From JAJEAO01 sp963667635 (GTDB taxonomy: Bacteria; Acidobacteriota; Vicinamibacteria; Marinacidobacterales; Marinacidobacteraceae), in NCBI GenBank assembly GCA_965232015.1, contig OZ246946.1, positions 1,116,001 through 1,180,000 on the forward strand: a stretch of 64,000 nt of DNA, given 5' to 3'. Under the pieces are notes generated by a model that worked only from the letters and a program-made list of their open reading frames with translations, was not told the DNA's origin and ran no database searches. Positions 56,662-64,000 of the stretch are shown in pieces. Within the stretch, counting starts at the first letter, position 1. Every line of letters begins with the position of its first letter. The translations under genes were made by a program, and so were the position numbers.

Positions 56662-58217
56662 TCGATCGTGCCCGGAGGCTTCGAAGTGATGTCGAGGACG
56701 ACCCGGTTCACGCCGCGCACTTCGCCGGTGATGCGGTTCGAGACCCGCGCCAGCACCTCGGGGGGGATGGGCGACCAGTCGGCGGTCATCCCGTCGCGGC
56801 TCTCCACCGCCCGCAGCGCGATCACCCGCTCGTAGGTGCGGGCGTCGCCCATGACGCCCACCGTCCGGAGCGGGAGCAGCACCCCGAACGCCTGCCAGAT
56901 CCGGTCGTAGAGCCCGGCGGCGCGGATCTCCTCCTCGAAGATCGCGTCCGCCTTCCGCAGCAGATCCAGTCCCTCCCCCTCCACCGGGCCGAGCATCCGC
57001 ACCGCGAGGCCGGGGCCCGGGAACGGATGGCGCCCGATGAGGTCCTCGGGAGCGCCCAGTTCGCGCCCGATGACCCGGACCTCATCCTTGAACAGCTCGC
57101 GGAGGGGCTCGACCAGATCCAGCCGCATCCGCTTCGGGAGCCCTCCCACGTTGTGGTGGCTCTTGATCACCGCCGACGGCCCCCTGACCGAGACGCTCTC
57201 GATGACGTCCGGATAGAGGGTCCCCTGGGCGAGGAACCGGACCCGGTCGAGGCCGGCGGCGGCCTCTTCGAACACGCGGATGAACTCGCGTCCGATGATC
57301 TTGCGCTTCTGTTCCGGGCTGCTCACGCCGACGAGCCGGTCGAGGAACCGGTCCGCGGCGTCCACCACCCGCAGCGGGATGCCGAGTCCGCCCTCGAACG
57401 CGTCGCGGACTCGCGGGACCTCGTCCTTTCGCAGCAGGCCGTTGTCCACGAAGATGCAGTGGAGCCGCCCCGGGACCGCCCGATGGAGCAGCATCGCGGT
57501 CACCGTCGAGTCCACGCCGCCCGAAACCCCGCACACGACCTCACGGTCCCCGACCCGGCGGCGGATTTCCCGCACCGCGTACTCGGCGTGCGAGCCTGGC
57601 GACCAGCCCGCCCGGGCGCCGCAGACCCGGAAGGCGAAGTTCTCGAGGATCCGGGTCCCGTGTTCGGTATGCGCCACTTCGGGGTGGAACTGGACTCCGT
57701 AAACGCCGCGCTCCCGGTGCTCGAAGGCGGCCACCGCGGTGCGGTCGGTCCGGCCGGTCCGGTGGAAGCCGTCCGGGAGGGCGTGGACGAGGTCGCCGTG
57801 GCTGGCCCACACCCGGATCGGGGAGGGCACCCCCCGGAACAGCCGGCCCGGCCCCTCCGGTCGGAAGTGCGCCGGTCCGTAGGAACGCCGGTCGGCGGGG
57901 CGCACGTCGCCCCCGGCGTCGCGGGCGATGAGCTGCATCCCGTAGCAGACTCCGAGCACCGGGACGCCGGTCTCGAGGATCCCGTCGGGCGCGGTGGGCG
58001 CGCCCTCGCCGTACACGCTCTCGGGACCGCCGGAGAGCACGATCCCGCGCGGCTTGCGACCGCGGATCTCGGCGGGCGCGGCGGTGCACGGCAGGATCTC
58101 GCTGAACACGCCGAGTTCGCGGAAGCGTCGGGCGATGAGCTGCGTGTACTGCGACCCGAAGTCGAGGATCAGGATGGAGTCGGGACCGGGAGAACCGGGC
58201 CGCGTGACTTTGTCCAC
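56652..58217 (-). CDS. guaA: GMP synthase (glutamine-hydrolysing)
   Basis: 521 aa. Glutaminase triad Cys91 (GVCYGMQ), His178 and Glu180 (GVQFHPEVAHTEHG); ATP-pyrophosphatase loop SGGVDS (232-237); dimerisation domain with HPFPGPGLAVRMLG and the C-terminal KPPGTIEWE. It converts XMP to GMP. GTG start. It lies upstream of dnaE with a 10-nt overlap and 28 nt after the propeller gene. Confidence 0.98.
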   Translation of the reverse strand: MDKVTRPGSPGPDSILILDFGSQYTQLIARRFRELGVFSEILPCTAAPAEIRGRKPRGIVLSGGPESVYGEGAPTAPDGILETGVPVLGVCYGMQLIARDAGGDVRPADRRSYGPAHFRPEGPGRLFRGVPSPIRVWASHGDLVHALPDGFHRTGRTDRTAVAAFEHRERGVYGVQFHPEVAHTEHGTRILENFAFRVCGARAGWSPGSHAEYAVREIRRRVGDREVVCGVSGGVDSTVTAMLLHRAVPGRLHCIFVDNGLLRKDEVPRVRDAFEGGLGIPLRVVDAADRFLDRLVGVSSPEQKRKIIGREFIRVFEEAAAGLDRVRFLAQGTLYPDVIESVSVRGPSAVIKSHHNVGGLPKRMRLDLVEPLRELFKDEVRVIGRELGAPEDLIGRHPFPGPGLAVRMLGPVEGEGLDLLRKADAIFEEEIRAAGLYDRIWQAFGVLLPLRTVGVMGDARTYERVIALRAVESRDGMTADWSPIPPEVLARVSNRITGEVRGVNRVVLDITSKPPGTIEWE

Positions 58218-58245
58218 AGGCTGAATAGGTCGGGAAGGCCCGGGA

Positions 58246-59730
58246 TTATGGGGCGGTGGAGGATTCCGCTGCGGGGCGGGACCCGCCGCGGGGCGCGAGG
58301 ACGGCGAGGCTGCCGTCGCGGAGCCCGAGGTAGAGCCGCCGAGCCCGCCAGCCCCGCTCGGAGACCTCGTCGCTGCGCGCCCCCACCGCGCCGGTGATCT
58401 CGGCGTCGAGAGTGCGGTAGCGGCCGATGAACTGACCGGTGACCGGGTTCACTTCGAGGAGCATGCCGTCGCGGGTCGCGATGACCACGGCGCCCGCGAG
58501 CCGGATGGGCGACGCCGCAGCCCGGCCCGGCAGCGCGGTGCGCCACCGCTCCCTGCCGCCGCCTCGGTCGAAGGCGTAGAGCGTGTTGGCCCGGGTGGCC
58601 GCGTAGAGCCGCTCGCCGCCCCGCAGCGGCGGATGATCGAATCCCTCGCCCAGCCGCCACCGCCACCGGGATCTCCCGTCCGTCAGCCGCAGCGCCCGCA
58701 GCGTACCGCCGTCCTCCGCCGCCACCACCGTCTCCCGCTCCGGGTCCGCGAGGACCGGGGCGACGACGAGACCGGCTTCCCCGGCCGTCCACCGCAGGAC
58801 CGCCTCGCCGCCTCCACCCGCTTCCACCGCGGCGACCCCGGACTCGCCGAGGGACAGAAGCAGCACATCCGGGTCAGTCCCGGCCGCGGGATCGCGGGAC
58901 CCCGCCGCGGACCGTCGGACCGTCGCGGCGGCGACCGGTCGGAGTCCCTCGGGCAGCGCCAACTCGAATGCCTGCAGCCCGGTCCGGGGCGCGAATCCCA
59001 CGAGCGCCGACCCGGAAACCCACGCCACCAGGCCGGACGGAAGCATCGCCGCCACCGGGGGATGCGCCTCGGCGGGGGCGAGGCCCTTCGCGGTCCGCAC
59101 CGAACCGAGGAGTTCCCCGTCACCGATGCGGTAGGTCGCGATCGTCCCTTCGGCGTCGAGCACCACCAGACCGTCGTCCACCGCGCCGATGAGCGCCGCG
59201 CCCGCCGCGACGGTCCAACGGGGTGTGTCCCGGTCGTCGGGGATCACCGCCACCACCCCCGAGGCGGTGCGCGCCGCGACCCCGTAGTCGAGCGGAATCA
59301 CTTCGACGACCAGACTCCCGGGATCGAGCGCCGGGACCCGGATCAGGTCCCCGGGGAGGATGCCCGCGGGCGCGACCGCGGTGTCCGGCCGGGAGCCGCG
59401 GGCGACGTCCTCGTCCCCATCCTCCTCGTCCACCTCCTCCTCGCTCTCGCCGGGCTCGACGCCCTGCCCCGTTTCTGTTTCCGTGGCGCCGGTCTCTCCC
59501 TCCCCGGTGGGTGCGGGCGCGGCCGCATCGCCCTCGCCGGGGGCCTGCTCTTCCGGCTCGACCGGCTCCGGGGGAGGAGCCTCCTCGGGCGGCTGCCCCG
59601 GAGGAGCGACGGGCGGCTGCTCGGGCGGCTGACCTGCCGGGATCGCGGCGGCTGATCCCGTCCCGGCCACCACCGCGACCCCGAACAGGAGCACCACCCG
59701 GATTCGGGCGGAACGAGGGCCCCGGCGCAA
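58246..59730 (-). CDS. Secreted PQQ-type beta-propeller protein, BamB-like
   Basis: About 494 aa. N-terminal signal (VVLLFGVAVVAGTGSAAA), a long Pro/Glu-rich acidic linker (about 30-110), then propeller blades of the PQQ/BamB type: TLRALRLTDGRSRWRWRLGE, LYAFDRGGGRERWRTALPG and LLEVNPVTGQFIGRYRT. There is no lipobox, so it is not a classical BamB. The TTG start is uncertain; a GTG about 11 codons further in is possible. TAAAGT lies 7 nt before the TTG. Role unknown, probably periplasmic binding. Confidence 0.75.
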   Translation of the reverse strand: MRRGPRSARIRVVLLFGVAVVAGTGSAAAIPAGQPPEQPPVAPPGQPPEEAPPPEPVEPEEQAPGEGDAAAPAPTGEGETGATETETGQGVEPGESEEEVDEEDGDEDVARGSRPDTAVAPAGILPGDLIRVPALDPGSLVVEVIPLDYGVAARTASGVVAVIPDDRDTPRWTVAAGAALIGAVDDGLVVLDAEGTIATYRIGDGELLGSVRTAKGLAPAEAHPPVAAMLPSGLVAWVSGSALVGFAPRTGLQAFELALPEGLRPVAAATVRRSAAGSRDPAAGTDPDVLLLSLGESGVAAVEAGGGGEAVLRWTAGEAGLVVAPVLADPERETVVAAEDGGTLRALRLTDGRSRWRWRLGEGFDHPPLRGGERLYAATRANTLYAFDRGGGRERWRTALPGRAAASPIRLAGAVVIATRDGMLLEVNPVTGQFIGRYRTLDAEITGAVGARSDEVSERGWRARRLYLGLRDGSLAVLAPRGGSRPAAESSTAP

Positions 59731-59754
59731 GGGCAGTACTTTATGCCCGTCGCG

Positions 59755-59819
59755 TTCGGGGCCGTCTCGCCGGAGGCCGGACCGACGATCTCATGTCGCT
59801 TCGGGGCCGTCTCGCCGGA
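59755..59819. repeat. Direct repeat of 20 bp at the histidine kinase start
   Basis: The same 20-bp sequence (beginning TTCGGGGCCGTCTC) occurs at 59755-59774 and 59800-59819, 45 bp apart. The second copy is inside codons 3-9 of the kinase gene, so the start region may have been duplicated. Confidence 0.7.
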
Positions 59820-62800
59820 TTGGGGCGGCGGGGCTCCGCGGCGCTCGCCACCCTCACGGTGGTCCTGCTTCTCGTGGCCGCGGTGGAGACGAGCGCCGCT
59901 CGACCCGCGCTCCCGCCGCCCGCCCTCTGGGCGCTCGCGGCGCTCTCCGCCGCCGCCTTGTTCGTCGCGTGGAGGAGCCGCGCCCGCGCTCACCGCGCCG
60001 TGGTCCTTCCTCTCGCCGCCGCGGCGCTCGTCGCGTTCGCCGCGCCCGGCCTGGTGGGGCTCGAGTCCGGCGGCGGGCCCCGCCCCGCCCCCACCGGGAG
60101 AACTGGCCGGGAGAACTGGCCGGGAGCGACGGCGGAGTCCGCCGAACGCGCTGCGGACCGGGTGGACGCCTGGCTCTCCGACGTCACCCGCCGCATCGGC
60201 GACGCCGCGTGGCTGCTGGCCCGGACCCCGAATCTCGCGGCCGCGGTCGAGGGATCCGACGCCCGGGACTTCCGCTCGCTCGCCTTCGACGTGCTCGCCA
60301 CCGCGCCCCTTCCGGCGAGCGGCCTCGGCCCGGGAGGGGCCACCCTCCACGACGATCGCCTTCGTCCGGTCGCGTGGTCGCCCGGGGCCAGCGATCTGGG
60401 CGATGCGCTCGTCGAGTTCTTCCCCGGGGGGGCGAATGCGGCCGATTGTCCGGACCCGGCGTTCCCGCTCTTCCTCCATGCGGAGCTCGGAGGCCGCGGG
60501 GTTCTGGCGGCGGCCGACTGCACCCGGACGCTGCGGGGGTTGGTCACGGTGGAGATCCCGCTGCGGGCGGCGCCCCCGCCGTCATCGGGAGCCCCCGCGG
60601 CGTCGGCCCTCGAAGCGGCCGCCGGGCGCGGGCTCGAAGTGCAGATGCTCGAGGGCGCCGAAGACCCGCGGTCGTTGGCGGATCTGTTCGAACGGCGGGG
60701 GGAGCGGTTCCTCGACGGCCCCCCGGACGCCCGCCGCTACTTCTTCGCGCTCCGCGCCTACGACGGCCAGCTTCTCGGTTCCGCCAGCACCGTGGTGGCG
60801 CCCGCGCCCGCGCGCGCGGCGGAGCAGCGGCTCGTCGCGGCGCTGCTCGCCGCCGCGGCGCTGCTCCTCGGGAGCCTCGTCGCCGGCTTCGGGCTGTGGA
60901 GGCGGAGCCTCGCGGCGAGTCTGGCGGCGGTCTGGCTGGTTCGGGTCGCCGCCGGGGTCTTCGTGGGGGCGCTGCCGGCGGAGGGCCGCGGCGACGACCT
61001 CCTGACGCCGCTCCTGCCGGCGGGGGGGCCCTTCCTCGCCCCGACCGCGGACTTCTGGTGCGGTTCGCCGCTGGATGCGCTCCTGACCGCGCTCGCCCTG
61101 TTCTTTTCCGCCCGGTTCCTGCTGCCGGCCCTCCGTCCTCGACGCCGCGTTCGGCCCGCGTGGCCGTCGGCCTTCGTTCGCGGGCTCGCCGCCGGCGGGA
61201 TCGCCACCCTCACGTTCCATGCGGTGCGGCTCGCGGGCGCCTCGGGAGGCGCGGCCCTCGCTCCGACCTGGAGGGTCGGAACCGGGTGGGCGGAGCTCAC
61301 CTGGTGGGTCGCGCTGGCCGTGTTCCTCGCCGCCAGCGCGCTCCTGCTGGCGGCCATCCTGCGTCCCGCATGGCCGTCAGCGGTGGTGGCGCTCGCGGCG
61401 GTGGGAGCGTCCGCGGTTCTGCCCGGCGCCGCTCCCGGTCTCGCCCTGGTGACGGCGCCCGTCCTCGTCGCCGCGGCCGCCTCCTGGTCGCGGCGGGGCC
61501 GGCTCGCGCTGGGGCGGCTCCGGCGGCCGCTCCTGTCCCACGAGCCCGGTCTCGCCTTCCTCGGCGCGTTCGGGCTGCTGGCGGGGCCGGCGGTCCTCTG
61601 GTACCCGGCTCTCGACCGGATGCAGGCGGAGGCCCGCCGCAACTATGCCGAAACCGCCGCGCCCGTGCAGATCCTGCGCCACCGCCAGACCGTCTGTCAT
61701 GCGCTCGACCAGGCGCAACGCGCCCTCGACCAGGAGGAGAACCGGAGAGGTTCGTTCGCCGGGGCGAGCGCCTACGACCTGTGGCAGCGCACCGGTCTGG
61801 CGCATGTGACCGCTGCGAGCGGGCTCGAAGTCCGGACGCCCGACGGCGCCGCCTCCCGGTTCGGAGTGGGCCTTTCGCGCCGCCCCGATCCGCCTCCGTC
61901 CGAGACGGCGGCGAGCGCGTGGAGCGACGTCGTCGGGTGCGGCGGGGAGGCGCTCGGCGCCGGGCGGCCCGCACCCCGGTTCGGGGACCAGATCCTCCTC
62001 ACCACCCGACGGCTGTTTCGGTCCGGCGAGACCGTGACCCTGCGCGTCGCCGATCGGGACCGGGAAATCCCGTTCCTTCCCCGAGAGGACGGGATCGCCG
62101 ACCATTTCCTGCTGCGAGGGGGCGCCGCCCCGCCGGTCTTCGACGGGCGTGACCTCCGCCTCTTGCGGCCGGGGGCCGGACTCCCGGCGGACGGGCCTCT
62201 GCGCCGGCTGGTGGCGGTGGAGGTGGGCGAGGACCGCTTCGAGGTCTCGTGGGCGGCGACCGAGGCAGCCGACTCGATGACGGCGGCGCTGGGATGGGTC
62301 CTTCTGGGCGCGCTCGTCGCGCTGCTGGTGGCGGCGGCCGCCCGAATCCGGCGCTTCCGGCCCGGACGGGCGGGCAGCGGGCGCCGGAGCTTCCAGATGC
62401 AGCTCACCGAGACGCTCGCAGCCGCCGTGCTGGTGGCCAGTTTCGGGCTCGCGGTGGTCGCCGAGGGGCGGCTCTCCGGCCTGCTGGAGGATTCGGCGGA
62501 CCAGGAGGCGATGGCGCGGTCCCTCGCGGTGGAGCGGGTCGCGTCGGAGCTCGGGGCCTTCGACATCGCCGCCGACCCCGCCGAGCTGGAGCTCCGGCTC
62601 GCGCACGCCGCCGACCAGACCGAAACCGATGCCGCTCTCTACACCGGGGGCGTTTTTCTCGCCGCCAGCCGGCCCGAACTGGTGGAGACCGGGCTGCTGC
62701 CTTCGCGGCCGCCACCGCAGGCCCACGCCGAGGCGCTCCGTGGCGGCTCCCCGACGCGGTTCAGCGTGGAACAGCTCGGCCCGCTGCGCTACCGGATCCT

Positions 62801-63869
62801 CTGGACCGCGCTGCCGGTCCGTTCCCCGCTCGGTGAGCCCGCCTTCCTCGCCGTGCCCCTCGCCTCCGCCGAGCCGCGACGCGCCGAGGGAGTGCGCGCG
62901 CTGCAGCGAGGCCTCATTCTCGGCGGCGGCTCGGTCGCCCTCGTCGTTGCGATCCTGTTGCCCGGCCTGCTGGCGAGCCGCCTCGCCGCCCCGGTGAGGG
63001 CGCTCGCGCGGGCGACCGAGCGGATCGCCGACGGCTCGGCGGAGCCGTTGCCCCTTCCGGGGACCGTCGTCGAGCTGCGCCTCCTCGCGGCCAGCGTCGA
63101 ACGCCTCGCCCGACGGATCCCCGGCGTCCGCCGCCGGATGCGCGAGGAGGCTGCCGCCGACCTCGCCCGCCGGGTGGCGCACGACGTGAAGAACGCGCTC
63201 GCCCCCATCGCCCTCGCCGCCGACTACATCCGGCGCGTTCTCCACGATCCCCGGGGCGTGGATCCGAAGCAGGCGACGGAGGAGAGCGTCGAGGACATCC
63301 TCGCCCAGGTGGAGCGCCTGCGCCGGATTTCCTCGGAGTTCTCGGCGCTCGGGGCGCCGCTGCGGCCCGAGACCGTGGATCTGGCCCGGCTGGCGCGGGA
63401 GACGGTGGGGCCCTGGGTGCGCGCTCCCACCGGCCCCGAGGTTCGGCTCCTCGCGGAGAGGCCGGTCCTCCTGCGCGCGGACCCCGGGATCGTGGCCCGG
63501 ATCGTGGAGAACCTGGTGCTGAACGCGGTGGAAGCCGTCGGGAGCGGCGCTTCTCGCGGCCGAATCGAGATCCGGGCGTCGGACCATGCGGAGAGCGGAT
63601 TCGTTCGGATCGAGGTGGAGGACGACGGCCCCGGCATCCCCGAAGAACTCCGCGACCGCATCTTCGACGCCGAGTTCTCGACCCGCACCCGGGGTTCGGG
63701 GCTCGGGCTCGCGAATGCCCGCCGGTTCGCCGAAGCGCACGGCGGCCGGATCCGCGCCCTCCCGCGCCGCGGGAGCGGGTCCGGGGCGCTCATGCGGGTC
63801 GAACTTCCCCGGGCGGGTCCGGGCGCCGGGGCGGAGCAGGACGCCCGGGTCGCGGAGGGGTCGGGATGA
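59793..63869 (+). CDS. Very large NtrY-like membrane histidine kinase
   Basis: 1358 aa. The long N-terminal part carries many membrane helices in clusters (about 15-90, 340-400, 420-600, 820-850, 880-900), with two probable extracytoplasmic sensor segments between them. It ends in a HAMP-like region (LASRLAAPVRALARATERIA), an H-box RRVAHDVKNALAPIAL with His1130, an N-box VENLVLNAVEAV, and G-boxes VEDDGPGIPEELR and GSGLGLANARRF. The H-box is of the NtrY type. No response regulator is in view; it may follow downstream. ATG 59793 is chosen because the first helix starts soon after; the longer in-frame reading is non-homologous. Confidence 0.85.
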   Translation: MSLRGRLAGLGRRGSAALATLTVVLLLVAAVETSAARPALPPPALWALAALSAAALFVAWRSRARAHRAVVLPLAAAALVAFAAPGLVGLESGGGPRPAPTGRTGRENWPGATAESAERAADRVDAWLSDVTRRIGDAAWLLARTPNLAAAVEGSDARDFRSLAFDVLATAPLPASGLGPGGATLHDDRLRPVAWSPGASDLGDALVEFFPGGANAADCPDPAFPLFLHAELGGRGVLAAADCTRTLRGLVTVEIPLRAAPPPSSGAPAASALEAAAGRGLEVQMLEGAEDPRSLADLFERRGERFLDGPPDARRYFFALRAYDGQLLGSASTVVAPAPARAAEQRLVAALLAAAALLLGSLVAGFGLWRRSLAASLAAVWLVRVAAGVFVGALPAEGRGDDLLTPLLPAGGPFLAPTADFWCGSPLDALLTALALFFSARFLLPALRPRRRVRPAWPSAFVRGLAAGGIATLTFHAVRLAGASGGAALAPTWRVGTGWAELTWWVALAVFLAASALLLAAILRPAWPSAVVALAAVGASAVLPGAAPGLALVTAPVLVAAAASWSRRGRLALGRLRRPLLSHEPGLAFLGAFGLLAGPAVLWYPALDRMQAEARRNYAETAAPVQILRHRQTVCHALDQAQRALDQEENRRGSFAGASAYDLWQRTGLAHVTAASGLEVRTPDGAASRFGVGLSRRPDPPPSETAASAWSDVVGCGGEALGAGRPAPRFGDQILLTTRRLFRSGETVTLRVADRDREIPFLPREDGIADHFLLRGGAAPPVFDGRDLRLLRPGAGLPADGPLRRLVAVEVGEDRFEVSWAATEAADSMTAALGWVLLGALVALLVAAAARIRRFRPGRAGSGRRSFQMQLTETLAAAVLVASFGLAVVAEGRLSGLLEDSADQEAMARSLAVERVASELGAFDIAADPAELELRLAHAADQTETDAALYTGGVFLAASRPELVETGLLPSRPPPQAHAEALRGGSPTRFSVEQLGPLRYRILWTALPVRSPLGEPAFLAVPLASAEPRRAEGVRALQRGLILGGGSVALVVAILLPGLLASRLAAPVRALARATERIADGSAEPLPLPGTVVELRLLAASVERLARRIPGVRRRMREEAAADLARRVAHDVKNALAPIALAADYIRRVLHDPRGVDPKQATEESVEDILAQVERLRRISSEFSALGAPLRPETVDLARLARETVGPWVRAPTGPEVRLLAERPVLLRADPGIVARIVENLVLNAVEAVGSGASRGRIEIRASDHAESGFVRIEVEDDGPGIPEELRDRIFDAEFSTRTRGSGLGLANARRFAEAHGGRIRALPRRGSGSGALMRVELPRAGPGAGAEQDARVAEGSG
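60087..60107 (+). repeat. Dispersed REP-like repeat inside the kinase gene
   Basis: 21 nt identical to 38148-38168. A partial second copy follows at once (CCGGGAGAACTGGC). It encodes PAPTGRTGRENWPG, a low-complexity insertion in an extracytoplasmic part of the kinase. Confidence 0.65.
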
Positions 63870-64000
63870 GGCGCCTCGCGGTGGCGGCGGCGCTGGCGCT
63901 CGTCGCCGGCTGCGCCCCCGCCTCCTCCCCGGATCTCGGGATCGAGGCGCTGTTCGAGCGCTTCGAGCGCGCCTTCGCCGGCGGCGAGGCCGCCGCGCTC
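63866..64000 (+). CDS. Lipoprotein, N-terminal part (cut by window end)
   Basis: 45 codons are visible. Signal peptide and lipobox (ALALVAGCAPAS, Cys about 17) followed by ALFERFERAFAGGEAAAL, which looks like the start of a SnoaL/NTF2-like domain, though too little is seen to be sure. The ATG overlaps the kinase stop (ATGA), so they are probably cotranslated. Confidence 0.65.
   Translation, partial: MRRLAVAAALALVAGCAPASSPDLGIEALFERFERAFAGGEAAAL

Noticed and set aside
52978..56835. 1284-codon plus-strand frame opposite dnaE
   Set aside because: It mirrors dnaE, whose catalytic motifs are all intact on the minus strand. The plus-strand product has no motif.

Overview
The window is about 64 kb of very GC-rich bacterial chromosome with short intergenic gaps and many ATGA/GTGA stop-start overlaps. 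The gene mix suggests a Gram-negative bacterium of the Acidobacteriota type: an Oar-like TonB-dependent receptor with a carboxypeptidase-regulatory-like N-terminus, a sortilin/BNR propeller protein, PEGA lipoproteins, Tol-Pal, Lpt genes and an ImuA-ImuB-DnaE2 cassette. This placement is inferred from gene content only. No rRNA, tRNA, CRISPR array or intact mobile element was seen.

Layout. 0-12 kb (+): ABC-2 permease, TonB-dependent receptor, small lipoprotein, BNR/sortilin propeller and a giant M14 peptidase. 12-17.3 kb (-): TAXI-type TRAP transporter, secreted protein, amidase and a Tat lipoprotein. 17.3-20.7 kb (+): a two-domain protein disulfide oxidoreductase with an in-frame TGA, a PBP4-type D,D-carboxypeptidase and an E1-alpha dehydrogenase. 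20.7-25.1 kb (-): AhpD-like protein, a broken ATPase, then a redox operon (peroxiredoxin-like, DsbD-N-like, OsmC-like, flavin reductase, PEGA lipoprotein). 25.2-30.6 kb (-): recN-miaB-nuclease-parA-parB. 31-36.4 kb (+): complete tolQRAB-pal-cpoB. 36.4-38.1 kb: tandem two-OB-fold SSBs. 38.4-44.7 kb: lexA-imuA-imuB-dnaE2. 44.8-52.7 kb (-): regulatory PTS (EIIA, HPr, EI), rpoN, lptB, a large LptC/LptA-type protein and accA. 53-59.7 kb (-): dnaE, guaA and a PQQ-type propeller protein. 59.8-64 kb (+): a very large NtrY-like histidine kinase and the start of a lipoprotein.

The main discovery is a set of three selenoprotein candidates within 8 kb. In each, a TGA codon sits in frame exactly where the family has a redox cysteine, homology continues on both sides, and a 7-bp hairpin with a 3-5 nt loop follows 19-21 nt after the TGA, as expected for a bacterial SECIS element. 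They are a PDO/glutaredoxin-like protein (UPWC), a peroxiredoxin/redoxin (UPFC) and an OsmC-like protein (Sec paired with a downstream Cys). The last two share an operon with a DsbD-N-like protein and a flavin reductase, suggesting a selenium-dependent peroxide and disulfide stress module. Simple ORF calling would split all three genes. The selA/B/C/D machinery is not in the window, so Sec insertion is inferred rather than proven.
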